NCBI GenBank assembly: GCA_036172665.1 | Contig: CM069873.1 | Location: 38,306,001 to 38,370,000, forward strand | Reading direction: 5' to 3' | DNA from: Prosopocoilus inquinatus | Taxonomy: Eukaryota; Arthropoda; Insecta; Coleoptera; Lucanidae | Length of the DNA stretch: 64,000 nt | In this document: positions 50,706 to 62,422 of the stretch, one piece after another | Position numbering within the stretch: the first letter of the stretch is position 1 | Layout: each line of letters begins with the position of its first letter | Notes under the pieces: generated by a model | Database searches by the model: none | Told to the model about the DNA's origin: nothing | The model's input: only the letters and a program-made list of their open reading frames with translations | Made by a program: the position numbers and the translations under genes

Positions 50706-51110
50706 GGGGTGGTTTTTAGTGCTGAGGAAGTAATTGAGGGGTGGTTTTTTGTGCTGACGAAGTAACCCCTTTAGTTCTTGTAGCTGAAGACTTGTCGACA
50801 ATGACGTAATTTTACCAGAAGAGGTTGCTGAGTATTTCTTTTTTGCTGAGGTGAAAGAGACCGTCGACTATGACTAGCGGTGGTCGCAGCAGAATTTTTT
50901 TTTCTGGTTCTCGAAGAAATCGTGTAGCTGAAGACTTACCGACAATGACGTAATTTTACCAGAAGAGGTTGCTGAGTTTTTTTTTTTTTGCTGAGGTGAA
51001 AGGGACCGTCGACGATGGCTAGAGGTGGTCGCAGAAGAATTTTTTTCTGGTTCTCGCGAAGAAGCGCTGTCGCCAATGACCAAAGGAGGTTGTAAGAGAT
51101 TTTTTTTTTG
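50706..51110. repeat. Minisatellite of about 145 bp units
   Basis: Units containing GTAGCTGAAGACTT..GACAATGACGTAATTTTACC start at about 50779 and 50924, with a partial third; a shorter repeat (GAGGGGTGGTTTTT-GTGCTGA) precedes them at 50706-50765. T-runs vary in length. No coding potential. Confidence 0.7.
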
Positions 51111-51850
51111 CTGACGCTAGTTCTTGCGTTGACGTGTATAATTTTGTAAGAAGTGTGCGCAAAAGAGTGGTGGAAAATTTTTTGTAAGGTGAAGTGGTGT
51201 GCGGGCATCCCCTAGGCTACCCTTGGCCGAGGTAAAAAATTTTTTTACCTGTTTAAACGGATGGATTTAATTGCGGAGAGTAACAAGGCGGCATAAAATA
51301 TGCGGAATAAGATTCGCGCGCCGGCGGTAAACAGCGTAATCGCTAGGGGTCAAGCAAGAGGTCAATTAATTTACTAATTAATAACAAATATTCTAACTGG
51401 CATAATTATTTAGGACTTAAAAATATTATTTCAATACAATATATATATTGTATTATAAACAGGACAACTTTTATTATTCCAAGGTAATCTTCGTCGATGA
51501 CACCTGCGCCAACGTCTATAGAATGCCAGTGCTGACCTTGGCGCTATGCGACCGTAACTACCTTCGGGAAGTTGAATGTGGATGTCGGTGGATGTCGGTG
51601 TCTATAATTTCCTTTCTTCTCGCAGGTACTAAATAATTGTAGGCGCTGCGTAAATCGTAGCCATCTGCTTTCATCGATCCTTTCGTAGGTGCAAAAGCGT
51701 GTGCGACAGCTTTAATAAATTTTAACTGCTGCAATAGTGAAATAATTGAAGCTGTTTATAAGTTAATTTTCTGACAAAAAAATAGTTCATTTTTTGATCT
51801 TTTTGTAACCCCAGGGAAATGTATCTGTGTAAATGAAATTAATGATTCTT
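51111..51850. other. No recognised gene
   Basis: Unassigned sequence, with one less AT-rich block (51300-51350) and a small direct repeat (GTGGATGTCG) near 51580. The frame 51448-51636 shows no motif. Confidence 0.45.
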
Positions 51851-51853
51851 TTA

Positions 51854-52577
51854 TCACCGAATGGGCGGGCTTAGGGCTAATTTTCTTTGTTCGATCGTAA
51901 AAACCTCATGTTTTTGTGATCTGATCAGGAATTGCGTTGTTTCCTGAGTAGAATTATTGACCAGAGCTTCATAATAGTCTTCGAACGAAATCGAACGAAT
52001 TGCTGAATTTTTCACACCTTTTGCTTTTTTAGTGACATTATTATTTTCAATTTTATTGCGTGCGTACATTTTTGATCAGAGTCCGATAAATTCCAACATT
52101 AATATCCCGTTGTTTTTGTCTTTCATTAATCCTAAAACTTTTTTATTCCGAAGAGGTATTTGATATCTATTAGTTGGTGAATAATCAGATGTATCGAATT
52201 TTGAGATGTCTTCTTTAATGTGATCATAAATATCGTCCACGAAAAAGTGATAAATTAAAGAGTCAGTGTCGGTATAGAGTAATTTAGCGTTGTCCTTAAA
52301 TTTCGTTTTGATATATTTGTAATGGAAATCGTACAAAAAATTTTGGAAAGATCTAGTATAGCGAAGCCTACGTATATAGGTTTATTAAATTTAATGTTTA
52401 ATCGTTTCATTTCGATGATGACCATGTCGTCTTAGAAAATGGTACAACTATGAAAATTTGGTTTCGATATGTAATATTTTACATCGTAACGTCCTTCCCA
52501 TTTAGTAACCAGTTTTACGTCTTTATATTTCCGAATGTTTTCCATACTTTTACCAAACACTGAATTGTTCATAATAT
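51854..52577 (-). pseudogene. DNA polymerase B palm/C-terminal fragment
   Basis: On the minus strand: motif B ('[12 protein letters not shown]', about 52570-52535), a '[14 protein letters not shown]' segment, then after a frameshift near 52345 motif C with the catalytic 'YTDTDSL' (about 52280-52260), and after another shift near 52075 the 'KKAKGVK' segment and C-terminal region. It differs from the polymerase at 52.6-55.5 kb and belongs to a third polymerase copy. Two frame breaks and a stop near 52433 are visible. Confidence 0.75.
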
Positions 52578-52611
52578 CAAGGATCAAGAATCAACCCACT
52601 CGAACTGTGCG

Positions 52612-55506
52612 AAAGCATTAAAGTGGAATGTGGAAATTTTCGGAGTCTATTTCTTAGATTCTAAAGAAAGTTCTGAGATAAAATCTTTTAACACCAAGAA
52701 TAAAATAACTTGTTTTGGAACTGATATATACAATATATATCGTGATTTTGTAAACGAAATACATGTAAAAATGTCGGAATTTCAGGAGCGAGATTCAGAT
52801 AAAAAAAATAATAGGTGCAATCGTTTAGAATAAAACTTAAAGTTGCAAATATTGTTACAGGATGGAGTTTATGCAGAATTTTATATATGGAAGTCAACAT
52901 TAATAAATATAATCCACTCAAAGCATCCAGCTTCATGCCATTACCGTCCTCAATAAGTGCGAAGAAAGCTGTCATAAATGTTAGAAATAACGACAACGCT
53001 TGCTTTGCCTGGGCGATAACGTCAGCGATGTGTCAACCGACAGGTCTTTCTCAAAGGATGTCTTCGTATCCCCATTATACCACAGTACCGGATTTCACTG
53101 ACCTAGAATTTCCACTGAAAGTTTGTGACGTGAAGAAATTTGAAAGCAACAACAATATTTCTATAAATGTCTACGGATTAGGTTCCCATTATAATGGTAA
53201 GGTTACGGTTGATGAAGTTGTAGGACCGTTACATTTTACTAAAAATAGAAAAAATATTCATATAAACTTATTATTAATTGATGACAACAACGGAAATACT
53301 CACTATTATTGGAGTAAAAATTTATCACGTTTAGTGTCAAAACAGACTTCACATCACGGTCACGAGAAATATATTTGTGAAGGATGTTTAGTGTATTTTC
53401 CATGTATTGAAAAATTGCAACGACACGAGAGGGAAGACTGTAAAGTTATCAAAACAGTTTTACCATCGACAGAGTTAAAAATAAATAAGTATGGTGAATC
53501 TTTGCCAGAGAATATATTACAATTTGAAAATTTTGAAAAACAGTTAAAACTTCCTTTTGTTATATATGCCGATTTCGAAGCATTGCTAAAACCACTCGAC
53601 TGAGTAGAGCCAAATCCAGATAAATCTTTCACTGTTAAGTGTTATGAACACGAACCTCATTCATTTGCATATTACATTAAGTGCAGTTTCAATGCTAATT
53701 TGTCAATGTTAAAGTTATATCGCGGAGAGAATGCCGCCACTGAGTTTATAAAATGGTTAGAAAAAGATATTAAAGAAATTTACGATAAATATTTAAGTAA
53801 AATTGAGCCGATGACTGATTTAACACGAGAAGAAAAAGAGGCATACGACCGTGCAACAATGTGTCATATTTGTGAAAAACCAATATTAGATGTTAAGGAG
53901 AAGGTGCGTGATCACGAACATTTATCGGGAGCGTTTAGAGGTGCTGCTCATTCTGTGTGCAACATTAATTTTAAAATACCAAAATTTATTCCAGTGTTTT
54001 TTCATAATCTTTCTAATTATGAGAGTCACTTGTTTGTAAAGACAATGGCATTAGAAGGTGAAGATGTGGACGTGATCGCACAAAATAAGGAAAAATATAT
54101 ATCCTTTTCGAAATTAATACACGTGGGGGATAAGACAGACTGTAAAGGTAAAAAGCGTAAAGTATATTTCAAAATAAGATTTGTAGATTCTTTTCGATTC
54201 ATGCAATCGTCTTTAGAGAAATTAAGCTCATACTTGGAAGATTGGCAATGTATGGAAATTAGAAAATATTTTAACGATGAGGAGATGTTTAAATTAATAC
54301 GTAAAAAGGAATTTTCCCGTATTGTTTTATTGACTCACTCATGAAATTATATTTTCCCACTTTACCTTCTAAGAAAGAGTTTTATGATGTGCTGTATGAT
54401 GAACACGTAAAAAATAAATAAATTTGTGCATGGTTTTGACTCTAAGAAGGCAACTAAATATTTACTATATCTTGATGCTACAAATCTGTACGGTCACGCA
54501 ATGTGTTCCAGATTTCCGTGGGGAGAATTTACTTGGTTGTGTACAGAAGAGATTAACACTCTTAACATTTCAGAGTCAGAAGAAAATTCAGATGTCGGGT
54601 ACATATTCGAAGTAGATTTGGAATACCCGACTCATTTACATGACAACCACAACGAATTACCAGTTTGTCCGGAAAACATAATTCCACAAAATTCGAAATA
54701 TGGTAAACTTCTTCCAAATCTGTACAACAAAAGGAAATACATAATTCACTATTTAAATCTGAAACAATGTTTGGAAAATGGTTTAATATTAAACCAAATT
54801 CATAGGGCAATTAAATTTAAGCAATCTCGTTGGCTAAAAATATACATAAACTTTAATTCACAAAAACGAGCTGAAGCTAAAAACAAATTCGAAACTTTTT
54901 TTTACAAATTATTAAATAATAGTGTTTTCGATAAAATTATGGAAAATGTTGAGAATCGCGTCGACATTAAATTGGCCACCAGCTGGGAAACCCATAATCG
55001 AAGACCGGGAGCTGAATCATTGATAGCTAAACCAAACTATAAATCGAGTAAACTTTTACCCACCGAATAATGTACATGAAATGCCTCGAACTGAATCAGT
55101 TATTGGACGATTTAAAGACGAATACGCAGGACAGGTTATAGTATCTTTTATCGGGAGCGGTGCGAAAGCCTACTGTGTAAAGCTTATTTCAAAATGTACT
55201 AAGAAAACAAAAGGTGTTAAAAAATACGTTATAGATAAATACTTATCTGTAGATGACTACAAAGAAATCATTGAATGAGATGGTTTTATTTATAAAAAGA
55301 TGTACGTGTTTCACTCGGATTTTCATACGGTGTATACAGAGTTGAAAAATAAAATTGCCTTATCATCTAAAGACGATAAACGTTATATTTTGGATGACAA
55401 AATTCATACTCTGGCGTGGGGTCACCATAAAATTGCTGATATAGAAAGAGATAAAAAACTAAAAGAACTAATTGAAAAACTGGAAAAAGAATTAGAAAGT
55501 AAATAA
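52612..55506 (+). pseudogene. Protein-primed DNA polymerase B, internally deleted
   Basis: Five consecutive frames cover most of the gene. Features in order: N-terminal domain ('SAKKAVINVRNND' about 52960, 'CFAWAITSAM'), Zn-binding 'CEGCLVYFPC', exonuclease I ('YADFEAL', 53570), an HNH-like Cys/His cluster ('CHICEKP'..'RDHEHLSGAFRGAAH'..'CN', 53860-53970), exonuclease II ('FFHNLSNYESH', 53998), palm motif A ('DATNLYGHAM', 54475), motif B ('LLNNSVFDKIM', 54910) and the 'KKTKGVKKYV' segment (55200). The N-terminal zinc fingers and the whole motif C region are missing, and stops or shifts lie at about 52.83, 53.60, 54.34, 55.07 and 55.28 kb. It is convergent with the integrase gene, as in related elements. 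Confidence 0.85.
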
Positions 55507-55617
55507 AGTATGTTTTATTTATAAGTTCTGTTAGAAAGTAAATTAATTCATTTGTAAAATTCATTTATTGTGTATTGTGAGTATTGTATGTTTACAGTTG
55601 TAGTTAATAAATATTTA

Positions 55618-56562
55618 TTATAAAACATTGCGTTTTGGTATCCATGAATCATGTTTAGAACTCAATCCTAAATAACTTACGAGCGCTTTATTACCTTTTT
55701 CTCTCAATACATTAATTAAATATATATCTGGATGTTTTACTTTTTGTAACTCGTACTCATAAAACCCACCAAGAATGGCTTCACCATCAGCGTCTTTAAT
55801 TAGATATGTTCTGGGATTAGTATTCTGCACCGACGAAATGGTAAATATTTCGTTGGACCAATTCGGAGTGTACATCTTCGAAAATGCTTGTCTGTATTTA
55901 CTGATGCGCACATGATCTCCAACTTTAAATTTTGCAATTCTTGGATCCACAATTTTAAGGTTGCTGTAGACGGACTGTAAAATACTTTGCGCATTTCTTT
56001 GATTTATCTTGCTGGGTTTGTAACCCGTCGTACTGTGAACAGTGTTATTGTATTCTTCAATTAGCCTTGGTAATAAATTGAACCATCCGAAATTTCCTTG
56101 CATGCTAAATTCTTTCCACATTTTTTGTTTTAGGGTTCTATTAAATCTTTCGACTATCGAACTTTTTAAATTAGAGTGTGTGCTATAGTGATTAATTCTA
56201 TATTTCTTCAATAAATTTTGGATTGTAAAATTGTAAAATTCCTTTCCGTTATCTGTTTGTATATTTTTCGGTACAGAATTTCTACCTTCAGATAAAATCG
56301 ATTGGAAAGCTTTGGTTACGTCTTTACCTGTCTTATTTTTTAATGGTATTCCCCAAGCATACTTGGAAAATGCGTTGATCACTGTCAAAACGTATTTGTA
56401 TCCTTTGTTTATCTTGGCATAAGGTAGCATTTCAATTAAGTCTGCTTGGAAGAGATCTCTGAGTCCTTTTATTATTACTCGACGACGGCGAAAGTTTTTC
56501 CTTGCTGGTTTGTGCAACTCATTAACAACATCACGTTTCACATTAGAAGATAGATTAGACAT
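55618..56562 (-). CDS. Retroviral-type (Maverick) integrase with chromodomain
   Basis: An uninterrupted 314-codon frame starts at ATG 56562. The DDE core is complete: Asp in 'FQADLIEM' (about residue 40), Asp in 'IQTDNGKEF' (about 103) and Glu in 'SSIVERFNRTL' (about 138). A basic SH3-like region follows ('FKVGDHVRISKYRQAF', about 213) and the C-terminus is a chromodomain ('LVSYLGLSSKHDSWIPK', about 293-310). It would insert the linear element into the chromosome. The N-terminal HHCC finger is short or absent; the start may have been trimmed, or the finger may lie further upstream in a broken frame. The gene overlaps the end of gene X by 8 bp. It is the only viral enzyme in this inverted copy without a visible break. 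Confidence 0.88.
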   Translation of the reverse strand: MSNLSSNVKRDVVNELHKPARKNFRRRRVIIKGLRDLFQADLIEMLPYAKINKGYKYVLTVINAFSKYAWGIPLKNKTGKDVTKAFQSILSEGRNSVPKNIQTDNGKEFYNFTIQNLLKKYRINHYSTHSNLKSSIVERFNRTLKQKMWKEFSMQGNFGWFNLLPRLIEEYNNTVHSTTGYKPSKINQRNAQSILQSVYSNLKIVDPRIAKFKVGDHVRISKYRQAFSKMYTPNWSNEIFTISSVQNTNPRTYLIKDADGEAILGGFYEYELQKVKHPDIYLINVLREKGNKALVSYLGLSSKHDSWIPKRNVL

Positions 56563-56937
56563 TTTCAGTTAGAACTCGTTTTCTTACGATGAATTCAACA
56601 AATAATGGAACTGCACAAACTGAAGATGTGCAAGTAAACGAGATTTGATCTCCCACATTCAACGTTCTTCCAATTAAAGTATCAGTACAATTTATAGCGT
56701 TGATGGATACTGTAATGTTGACAATAGTAGGTTGATGAATAAATACTTTTTTAACAACGCAAGTTTCTTGGATCGTATACGTCGTTTGGTGACCTCTATT
56801 TGAAAGCAAATATACACTTTCGGCGTTATCTCTTGACTCTGAAAGTCTAATAATGTTTCGTAAAGTAATGGTGTAGCAGCAATGTGTTTGAAAACTGTGT
56901 GTTTATGAACGTGTCTTCCAAACTTATCAATAGTCAT
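56555..56937 (-). pseudogene. Provirus protein X, full-length copy with one frameshift
   Basis: Starts at ATG 56937 and is identical in its first 35 residues to the left copy. The frame changes near 56830; the second frame carries a hydrophobic, Thr/Ile-rich C-terminal half ('IVNITVSINAINCTDTLIG', 'VPLFVEFIVRKR') and ends overlapping the integrase start. Total about 130 residues. No domain recognised; the strand-rich C-terminus suggests a structural protein. Confidence 0.6.
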
Positions 56938-57005
56938 TGTGAATCAATCAACAACTATGTGAAACTGAAATGTGTGCTCGCTTGCACTCCACTAAACGCT
57001 ACAAT

Positions 57006-58226
57006 TTATAATCTGATTTTTGCCTCTTTTAATTCTTCAATGATCGCTATGATTTCATTGTTATGTGCGGTGTGACCTGCTGATTTGGATGCGTTCGATA
57101 AACGCAATCTTTCTACTAGTTCGTTAGGATCATCCCAGTATTGATACTGCAAACATTTGTTAGTTACAAGCTTTTTTTCCAAAGCTCCACCTGTTTTCCA
57201 GCTTTGCGCCCACCAAACGTTTGTCGGTTTTCCCTGAATTATTGGTTTTATAATATTCACATATTTAAATCCTCTGCTTGCAGATATTCGCCCTGAGGGA
57301 TTATAATTAACCGTAAACGCACTAGTTCTTCTCAATAAATCTCTATAGTTTCGCACGTCGTGAAACGTTAATTTCTCTGGATTTTTCGTAAAAACCAGCT
57401 CGTATAAACCTTTAGTACCCTTATACGCCAAGTCTCCAATTACAAGACCGGGACCGTCAAACTTAAGCTCCTGGTTCCCAACAAACAATCTCTCATCTTC
57501 TCTTACACCGTATTTTGTATCGAATTCATTTTCTACATCAGTTTCAAATCGTGTAACATAATCACGTGCTAACGGATGATACGATTCTAAGGCAGCTTCG
57601 ACCAGCGGTGATTCTAATCTAGTCCGAAGTAATGATTTTCGTTCTTCTAGAAGTGTACGAGCATGAGCCAGTGATTCGTCCACAGGGGGGTTACTGCTTT
57701 CGGTGTCATATTCTTCTGCTTCTTCATAAACAGATTTTGAAGTTGGAGATCTGGACTTTTCATGAGGAACTTCAAGAATTTCTTCATCTTCTAAGATGGA
57801 AGGTTGTTTAATTTCACGTCCAAGTGGTGTTGAAGTACCCCATGCTCCTCTAACAATCCAATTCGCGACGAAGGATCGGATTTTAATTTATAACTCGGTC
57901 TTCTTCGTATGAAAGAAGGATCAGATCTCAATTTATAAATCGGTCTTTTTCGTAGGAAAGAACTCTTTGGCTCCTCTTTCAATCTCTTTTCACTGGCTTC
58001 GTATTACTGTTGCTCCTCTTTCATAGGTAATACGCTGTGAACAACATCTAGCTTATTGACAATATCTCTGAGTGACTCTACAATAGGTGAATAAGTTGTC
58101 TGCAGATACTTTTTTTGACTGCTCTGCATGATATTTTGCTTGTGCAATATCGGATTTAAGTGTTTTTAATTTAGTACGCAAACTTTCGCGCGCAGTGGCT
58201 AATTCTGCTCTAAGTTTGTTACTCAT
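57006..58226 (-). pseudogene. DUF8207-like provirus protein, inverted copy
   Basis: Starts at ATG 58226. It has the same frame change at a run of seven identical bases (about 58111-58117) as the left copy, and further breaks near 57.98 and 57.70 kb. The C-terminal domain (57683-57006) is open and complete, ending 'DDPNELVERLRLSNASKSAGH..EIIAIIEELKEAKI', the hallmark end of the DUF8207-type family. Basic and acidic linker regions match the left copy. Confidence 0.68.
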
Positions 58227-58315
58227 GGCGCATCCGCATCCTCTAACGTCTGTTACATTACTGAAGAACTGTAGAACTATGTAAAAATGAAAGAAGTATG
58301 TAAAATGTGGTGGTT

Positions 58316-58885
58316 TTAAAGATATATGTACGTGTCGAATCCTTTCTGATATTTCCTTGCGTTTATGGAACAATCGGTATCAATAACTAAGAAACTAAAC
58401 GATTCCTTCCAACAAACGTAACAGATATTACGAAACTGGTCCATAGTCATATCTCCGCTGACGTAATCATCGTAAACGTGTTTCAAATTTGTGAAATCTT
58501 GACGAAATAGTACTAAGAAATTACAATTATCATGAATCATTTGTTTAGGTATTGCACTATAAGTCTGACTTAAATAAAAGCAGTCAACATTTCTATGACG
58601 TCCAAAGGAGAAATATTCTTTAATTAAATTTTGTGTAGTACACTGAACATCATCAAAAACAACGACTGAATATTCTTTTACATTTGTAGGTGATACCATT
58701 TTTTCAATATCGGAAATTTCAAAGTAACCTATCTCGGGCACTGTTGATAGCAAATGTCGGAGAAATTTATACTTCCCTTGAGATAAGGTCTTACAGCAGA
58801 TGTATAAATTTTTGAAACGTAATCCGTTCGGATGGGTTAATAATGTCACTAAGGAATTATTTTACCAGCCCCTGAGCTCCCGCTA
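58316..58885 (-). pseudogene. A32/FtsK-type packaging ATPase, inverted copy
   Basis: Most of the ATPase is open (58849-58316): Walker B 'YSVVVFDDV' near 58676, a following 'CFYLSQTYSAIP' sensor-like strand and the C-terminal 'FDTYIYL'. The Walker A region (58885-58862) is in another frame and the N-terminal 50 or so residues are deleted: sequence passes directly from the upstream gene's 'QHFNIL' end into 'ISGSSGAG'. The left copy has the N-terminus but lacks an open remainder, so the two copies are complementary in their damage. Confidence 0.8.
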
Positions 58886-59343
58886 ATGAAATAAAATGTT
58901 GAAATGTTGTAATGAACGAGAACGAACCCGAGATTCATCCATCGTGGATTCGGCTTCCACCTCTGCCCTTTCCTCCTCCACCTCCACCTTTAGTAGTAAA
59001 GGTCTTGGTAAAGGAGGCTCCAACACTAGCGGCGCAAGCACCCTCCTTTTTAGGAGCATGCGTTGAGGCGCCGCCACTTGCTGCACCTGCGGCCGTCGTT
59101 CAGGTGTGGCCGCCGCTAGCGGCGTTGGACTATAGCTGGGTGAAGGTGACCTTGCGAGTCGTGGATGAACCACTGGATAGTTAACAATCGCCGTTTCCGC
59201 ATTAATCAGAGTTCCGTCCATTAACTGAAAAAGTAAATAATCAAAAATGTAAACCGTAAAATATAAATTAGATTACTTACTTTCAGTTCCACTTGCCTCA
59301 TGAAAATTGATTTCACAAGAGGCACGTTTGGTGAAGAACTCAT
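58883..59343 (-). CDS. Small spliced acidic/proline-rich gene, intact exons
   Basis: Exon A (59343-59281) begins ATG and encodes 'MSSSPNVPLVKSIFMRQVELK'-type sequence of 21 residues; a 56-bp intron (59280-59225, GTAAGT..TTTTTCAG) is followed in frame by exon B, starting 'LMDGTLINAE' and ending at 58883 after about 110 codons rich in Pro, Val, Glu and Arg. The last codons run into the deletion that removed the ATPase start, so the original C-terminus is lost or altered. Function unknown. Confidence 0.6.
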
Positions 59344-59519
59344 CTGTAAAACGAATAACAATTATTAAAAATTGTACAAAGAAAAATAATTTTTTATATC
59401 CTCGAAAATATACCTAATACCTCGACAACATTTCCAACTTCATGTGAGGAACAAACCATTGAACAACAATATAATTCACAGACATATCTACTTAAGAGAA
59501 GAAGTTAAATCTTAATCTT
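59344..59519. other. Short intergenic or intron segment
   Basis: AT-rich spacer between exon A of the small spliced gene and the 72-codon frame upstream; absent from the left copy through deletion. Confidence 0.45.
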
Positions 59520-59738
59520 TTAAATAGATATGTCTGCGACAAGATTATGAAACAAATCTTGGATCAGACTCAGACGGTTGTGAATGAGGGAAATTTTGTC
59601 ATATTGTTCGTTTAAAGCCTGGTCAGTCGGAGACCTTAAGCGAACTGTACGTAAAATTTCACGATAAGATCGCAACTCATCCGTGACTTTTCTAAGATTT
59701 TTCTCACCCTCTAAACAACAGTTCCTGACTTCAGGCAT
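59520..59738 (-). CDS. Small coiled-coil provirus protein
   Basis: A 72-codon frame from ATG 59738 is highly charged and helical ('RKVTDELRSYREILRTVRL', 'SLIHNRLSLIQDLFHNL'), with Leu/Ile spacing of a short coiled coil. It begins 4 bp or so from the end of the SP-rich frame and may be its C-terminal extension after a frame change. It is deleted in the left copy. Confidence 0.45.
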   Translation of the reverse strand: MPEVRNCCLEGEKNLRKVTDELRSYREILRTVRLRSPTDQALNEQYDKISLIHNRLSLIQDLFHNLVADISI

Positions 59739-59741
59739 AAT

Positions 59742-61260
59742 TCAGTCATAATAATTTTGGACTGCTGTTGAGATAACTCCCACTAAATTGGGAGAGGGTG
59801 AAGGAAGGGGTATAACATGTTGTGATGAAATTCTTATTAAATTTGTTCCTGAGGAAAGGGATCGAATAGGTGTAGACTTTCGGACACTAGGAGAAGAAAT
59901 TTCAAGCCGAGAAGGTGATATATGAAGTGGAGAAGGTGGAATTTGAGAGGGGGGGATATGTAGTTCCGGTTGTGATTGTGAAGGTGACAAATTCTGAATA
60001 TTGGATATAATATTAGCAGATTCACTAACATTAGTCCTCGGTAGATTAATAGTCCTCGGTCGACGAACAGAAGGAGAATTATTAATGATTACTGGATTAA
60101 TATTAATTGATGAGTTCGTGTTATTATTATTCTCAATTGGTGATAATTGAGATATCTCCATTGAACGGTCTGATATATCAATTATTTCAGAAACTGAGTC
60201 ATTAGGATTTAGCGGGATATTATCTGCAACAACACGGGGTTGCGACTGACTCAGTTGACCTTGCAACTCCGCACTATGCATCAAGTCATCATTTGAACGC
60301 AAAGGAGAAAGAAAAACTCTTTCATTAGCAATTATTTCCAATCTACGTTCCATTGTGCGTTCCCTTCTGCGTTGCAAATATTCTGCTTTAGGCAACCACA
60401 CTCTTTCATACTTGTCGCTAATGGTCCTTACAAGAGAATATTTGTTGCCACGTAGAATGCGTACATATCGTGTAGGTTCACGAGTATAGAAACGGATTTA
60501 GAAACAACAGATCTAGAAATGGAACTCGGAGTTTTCGATTTAGAAATAACAGATCTAGAAATGGCACTCGGAGTTGTAAAGACAGATGTAACAATAGGAA
60601 CAGTTTCCGATGTAGCAATAGGACCGGATGTAACAGCAACCTTAGGAATGAATGTAACAGCAACCAAAGTAGCAAAGGCGGATGTGGATGTAACAATAGG
60701 AGTAACTATTGACTGTTAAGAAATGAAGGGTTGAGTAGGTTTGGTTTGCGTAAGGAAAGAAGAAATAAGGGGTTGAGTGGGTTGTTTAAGAATGGAAACT
60801 GATTTATTTGATGGGGAAACTGGTTTATTTGGCGGTTTCGAAGTTTCATTTGGTGGTTTCATTCAAAGAAGAAGTAACGATTAATTGTTGTGGAATAATA
60901 AAAGGAGGTTGGGTAGATTGCTGATTAAGAATAAGAGGACTAGGAACCAGCAATTGGCTAACAATTGGTTGACTGGAATGAATGTCTCGAGGATCCACAC
61001 GATCTATTACGTCACCAACTGCGTTCAGTACAGAATCATTGATAATTCCTTCTTGCAATAGGTAAGAGGAATTATCAATTTCATTCCACCATGAAGGCGG
61101 CACATTTGCTTGAGTGGTAAATGCACTCTGAGAAACATTTACTTGAGCAGTACTTGCCACTCCTGTCTGTGTTTCTCTAAATGCAGAATCCACGCTAGTA
61201 GTTACTGTTGAAGAAGGATTGCTATAAAGTTGGGCGTTCATTTCCAAACGACATTACTGG
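59742..61260 (-). pseudogene. SP/T-rich provirus gene, inverted copy 2
   Basis: Same organisation as the left copies: N/S/T/Q-rich start (61247-60846), V/T/S/P segment (60667-60428) and basic-helix plus SP-rich segment (60401-59742), with the same frame changes. Near-identity to 42.58-44.1 kb over the whole length shows that the two arms separated recently. Confidence 0.55.
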
Positions 61261-61429
61261 CATGCAAAAATACGGAGTATATTAAAACATTAAAACGTAA
61301 ATCTTACTTAATAATACTTACAGTTAAATTGTTAAACAAACAGATATAGAACAGATATATCTGGAGAAAATGGAGTAGCATACTATAGATCTATTAATGA
61401 ATTAAGAAGTAAGAGCACTTACCAGTAGA

Positions 61430-61482
61430 TTAACTGTACAAGTAACTTGTGAGTTTATCCGAACTAAATGAATCCTTTTATA
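61430..61482 (-). promoter_or_regulatory. TATA promoter and 5' splice site, inverted copy
   Basis: CCTTTTATA at 61474-61482 is the inverted TATAAAAGG; the donor of the leader intron is near 61423. The GC-box block (61780-61960) and the purine tract, here pyrimidine on the plus strand (61980-62100), lie upstream. Confidence 0.65.
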
Positions 61483-62422
61483 CTCGAAAAGTTGAAGGTA
61501 AACCTTCTAAAATTGCACGTAAGAAATTATGTAATATGTTATTCAAAATTAACATTATAAAAGGTCACATAACAAACACGCGTAACCAGAACATCGAAAA
61601 GTGAAAGAACACCTTACCCAGAAATAATGCAATACGTATTTTGCATTACAGCATCCTTAACGTAATGTTATTCAAAACTAAAGTTGTATAAGGTCAAACC
61701 GAACGCGCATCATAATTTTTTTTTTATTATTTATTTTTATAACATCCTGTTTCCATTTGCAGTAGCAGTAAAAGAGGATGAATGGGAGGAGACTGGGCGG
61801 GACTTAGTGGGCGCTGGGCGGAGTTTGGTGGGGGTAACTTTCTGTTTCCGCGGAATCTGGGTCAACCGGGGGGGGGAAGAAAGCCCTCTCCCCACTTCTA
61901 TCCCTACTCTTCCCTTTCCATTTTCTGGGCGTCACGAAGGCGTAACGAAGGCGTAACCACGGCCCACTGGAACTAACCTTTCCTCTTTTCTTCTTTTCTT
62001 TCTTTCCTCCTTTTTTCCTTCCTTTCTCTTCTTTTTTTCTTTCCTTCTCTCCTTTTTTTCTTTCTTTTCTCTCCTTTTTTCTTTCCTTCTCTTTTTTCAT
62101 TCTTACTTGCAGTTATTTTGAAAAAATTTCAAAAACTAATTATTCTCTCTAACGACTTTAGAATTTGAATAACATTTACGAACTTTAATAATAATCTTAT
62201 TATTACCAAGTTGAGTAGTAATCTTATTATTACCAAGTTTATAATCTTTATTCAAATGAATGTAAGGAATATAAGGAAAAAGTGTATCTGTCGAATAATA
62301 ATCTTTATATGCAAAAATTTTCCTAAATCAAACTTGCAAGTGTCACACAGTTTAACGATACATATTTCACGAGCATTCATCTCCTAGAAACCATGATTTC
62401 ATCGAACCCCAGCCCCTAATCT

